Assembly: GCA_003542355.1 (NCBI GenBank)
Contig: DPKU01000063.1
Location: forward strand, 1 to 6,823
Source of the DNA: Clostridiales bacterium
Lineage (GTDB): Bacteria; Bacillota; Clostridia; Peptostreptococcales; Anaerovoracaceae
Length of the DNA stretch: 6,823 nucleotides
Direction: 5' to 3'
The notes under the pieces are model-generated. The model was not told the DNA's origin, ran no database searches, and worked only from the letters and a program-made list of their open reading frames with translations. Each line of letters begins with the position of its first letter. The first letter of the stretch is position 1. The translations under genes and the position numbers were made by a program. Positions 5,958 to 6,823 of this stretch are shown here, one piece after another.

Positions 5958-6823
5958 ATGCAATACGGACTCTGGGGCCCGATGCCGTCATTCTCGGCCG
6001 GACAATTCCAGCTGCTCTACGGGCTCATCGCTACGGTCATGTGGATCTGTGCGCTGCTGTTTTCGAAGGAATACATGCATCGCCGGCTTCATGCCGGGCG
6101 CTATTACGTCTTTATGGGCATCACGTATCTGGCCACCATGGGCGTGTTTTTTTCTGCGGATCTCCTGACGCTGTTCGTATTCTTTGAGATCATGTCCTTT
6201 GCTTCTTATGTGCTGGTGGTCCAAGAGGAGACGCCGGAGGCTCTGGAGGCCGCCGGTCTTTACCTGGCAGTGTCCGTGGCCGGCGGCATGGCCCTGCTCA
6301 TGGGCCTGTTCCTGCTGCAGGATGCGCTGGGAACGTTGGACTGGACCCGATGGGCCGAAGCAGCGGCCTCTCTGCCGGACAAAAGCCGGCTCTATGTGGC
6401 CGGCGGCTTTGCGGCAGCCGGCTTCGGCGCCAAAGCCGGCCTGTTTCCATTGCACATCTGGCTTCCGAAGGCGCATCCCGTGGCGCCGGCGCCTGCTTCG
6501 GCCTTGCTGTCCGGGATCCTGACGAAGACCGGGATCTTTGGCATGATCATTTTGTCGGTCTTCCTTTTTGAAGGTGATAACGCCTGGGGGACCGTGCTGC
6601 TGATCCTGGGACTGATCACCATGTTCCTGGGCGCTGTGCTGGCGTTGTTCTCCGTGGATCTGAAGCGCACCCTGGCTTGCTCCTCCGTGTCTCAGATCGG
6701 ATTCATTACGCTGGGCCTGGCCATGGTCTGCATCCTGGGGGCTCACAACGCCATCGCTGCCCGGGGACTGATCCTCCACATGCTGAATCATTCGTCCATC
6801 AAGCTGCTGCTCTTTCTCTGCGC
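5958..6823 (+). CDS. Antiporter-like membrane subunit (NuoM/NuoN/MrpD family), fourth of four, cut by window end
   Basis: The reading frame is open from ATG 5958 to the last base: 288 complete codons with no stop, so the C-terminus lies beyond the window. The visible part carries Glu77 (FVFFEIMSF), Lys159 (GFGAKAGLFPLHIWLPKAHP), Lys190 (SGILTKTG), and His278 and Lys282 (HSSIKLLLFL), with the same spacing as the other three copies. The helix 12 Lys is expected just past the end. Like the 440-residue paralogue it has a short N-terminus: only one helix precedes the helix that leads to the Glu, so about two helices are missing compared with a 14-helix member. The loop SVDLKRTLACSSVSQIGF at 232-249 is canonical. 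It was probably a pumping unit of the same complex, judged by its position and conserved residues. It is a real gene despite having no stop in view. Confidence 0.87.
   Translation, partial: MQYGLWGPMPSFSAGQFQLLYGLIATVMWICALLFSKEYMHRRLHAGRYYVFMGITYLATMGVFFSADLLTLFVFFEIMSFASYVLVVQEETPEALEAAGLYLAVSVAGGMALLMGLFLLQDALGTLDWTRWAEAAASLPDKSRLYVAGGFAAAGFGAKAGLFPLHIWLPKAHPVAPAPASALLSGILTKTGIFGMIILSVFLFEGDNAWGTVLLILGLITMFLGAVLALFSVDLKRTLACSSVSQIGFITLGLAMVCILGAHNAIAARGLILHMLNHSSIKLLLFLC

Noticed and set aside
4870..5991. Minus-strand open frame of 373 codons opposite the third antiporter gene
   Set aside because: Its product is rich in Gln, His, Arg and Gly with no helices or motif, as expected from the reverse strand of a GC-rich membrane protein gene. 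The plus strand has clear family motifs across the same bases.
6385..6440. Four GCCGGC words within 56 bases, spaced 14, 18 and 18
   Set aside because: Three are in-frame Ala-Gly codon pairs in the conserved GFGAKAG region and the word is common throughout the window, so codon use explains it.
5988..6791. Minus-strand open frame of 267 codons opposite the fourth antiporter gene
   Set aside because: Low-complexity Gln/His/Arg-rich shadow; the plus-strand frame carries all the antiporter residues and a perfect ribosome binding site.

Overview
The window is an internal slice of one long plus-strand operon that encodes membrane subunits of an Mrp/Mbh-type respiratory complex, the ion-translocating module shared by Mrp Na+/H+ antiporters, group 4 membrane-bound hydrogenases and complex I. 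Eight genes run head to tail with overlaps or gaps of at most 31 bases. No promoter, terminator, RNA gene, mobile element or CRISPR array was seen. Both ends of the window cut a gene.

Layout. Bases 1-1550 hold the small Mrp-like subunits in the order of an archaeal Mbh operon: the tail of an MnhG-like subunit, an MbhD (DUF4040) subunit, a fused MbhE-MnhB subunit, and an MnhC/NuoK-like subunit. Bases 1547-6823 hold four consecutive antiporter-like subunits of the NuoL/NuoM/NuoN/MrpD family: a 511-residue MrpD/MbhH-like protein, a 440-residue protein short at its N-terminus, a 492-residue protein with MrpA/NuoL-like features, and a fourth that runs off the window after 288 residues. All four keep the Glu, Lys, Lys and His-x3-Lys residues of the proton or sodium path, with nearly identical spacing. 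The three complete ones also keep the TM12 Lys.

How they would work together. The MnhG, MbhD, MbhE, MnhB and MnhC homologues form the sodium-translocating part of Mrp and Mbh complexes, and the antiporter-like subunits are the pumping units. MbhD and MbhE occur here outside any long MrpA protein, which resembles hydrogenase-type complexes more than a plain Mrp antiporter. No redox subunit (NuoB, C, D, H or I-like, or a NiFe hydrogenase) is inside the window, so the electron donor and acceptor cannot be read here. I would expect such genes downstream and MnhE/MnhF-like genes upstream, by inference from operon order.

Organism. The sequence is moderately GC-rich (high fifties percent by eye). 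It has strong AAAGGAGG-type ribosome binding sites and one TTG start, in an anaerobe-type complex. This suits a Firmicutes (Clostridia-like) bacterium or a similar anaerobic lineage such as Thermotogota or Synergistota. The assignment is weak. The most notable feature is the run of four antiporter-like subunits, more than in Mrp, Mbh or standard complex I.
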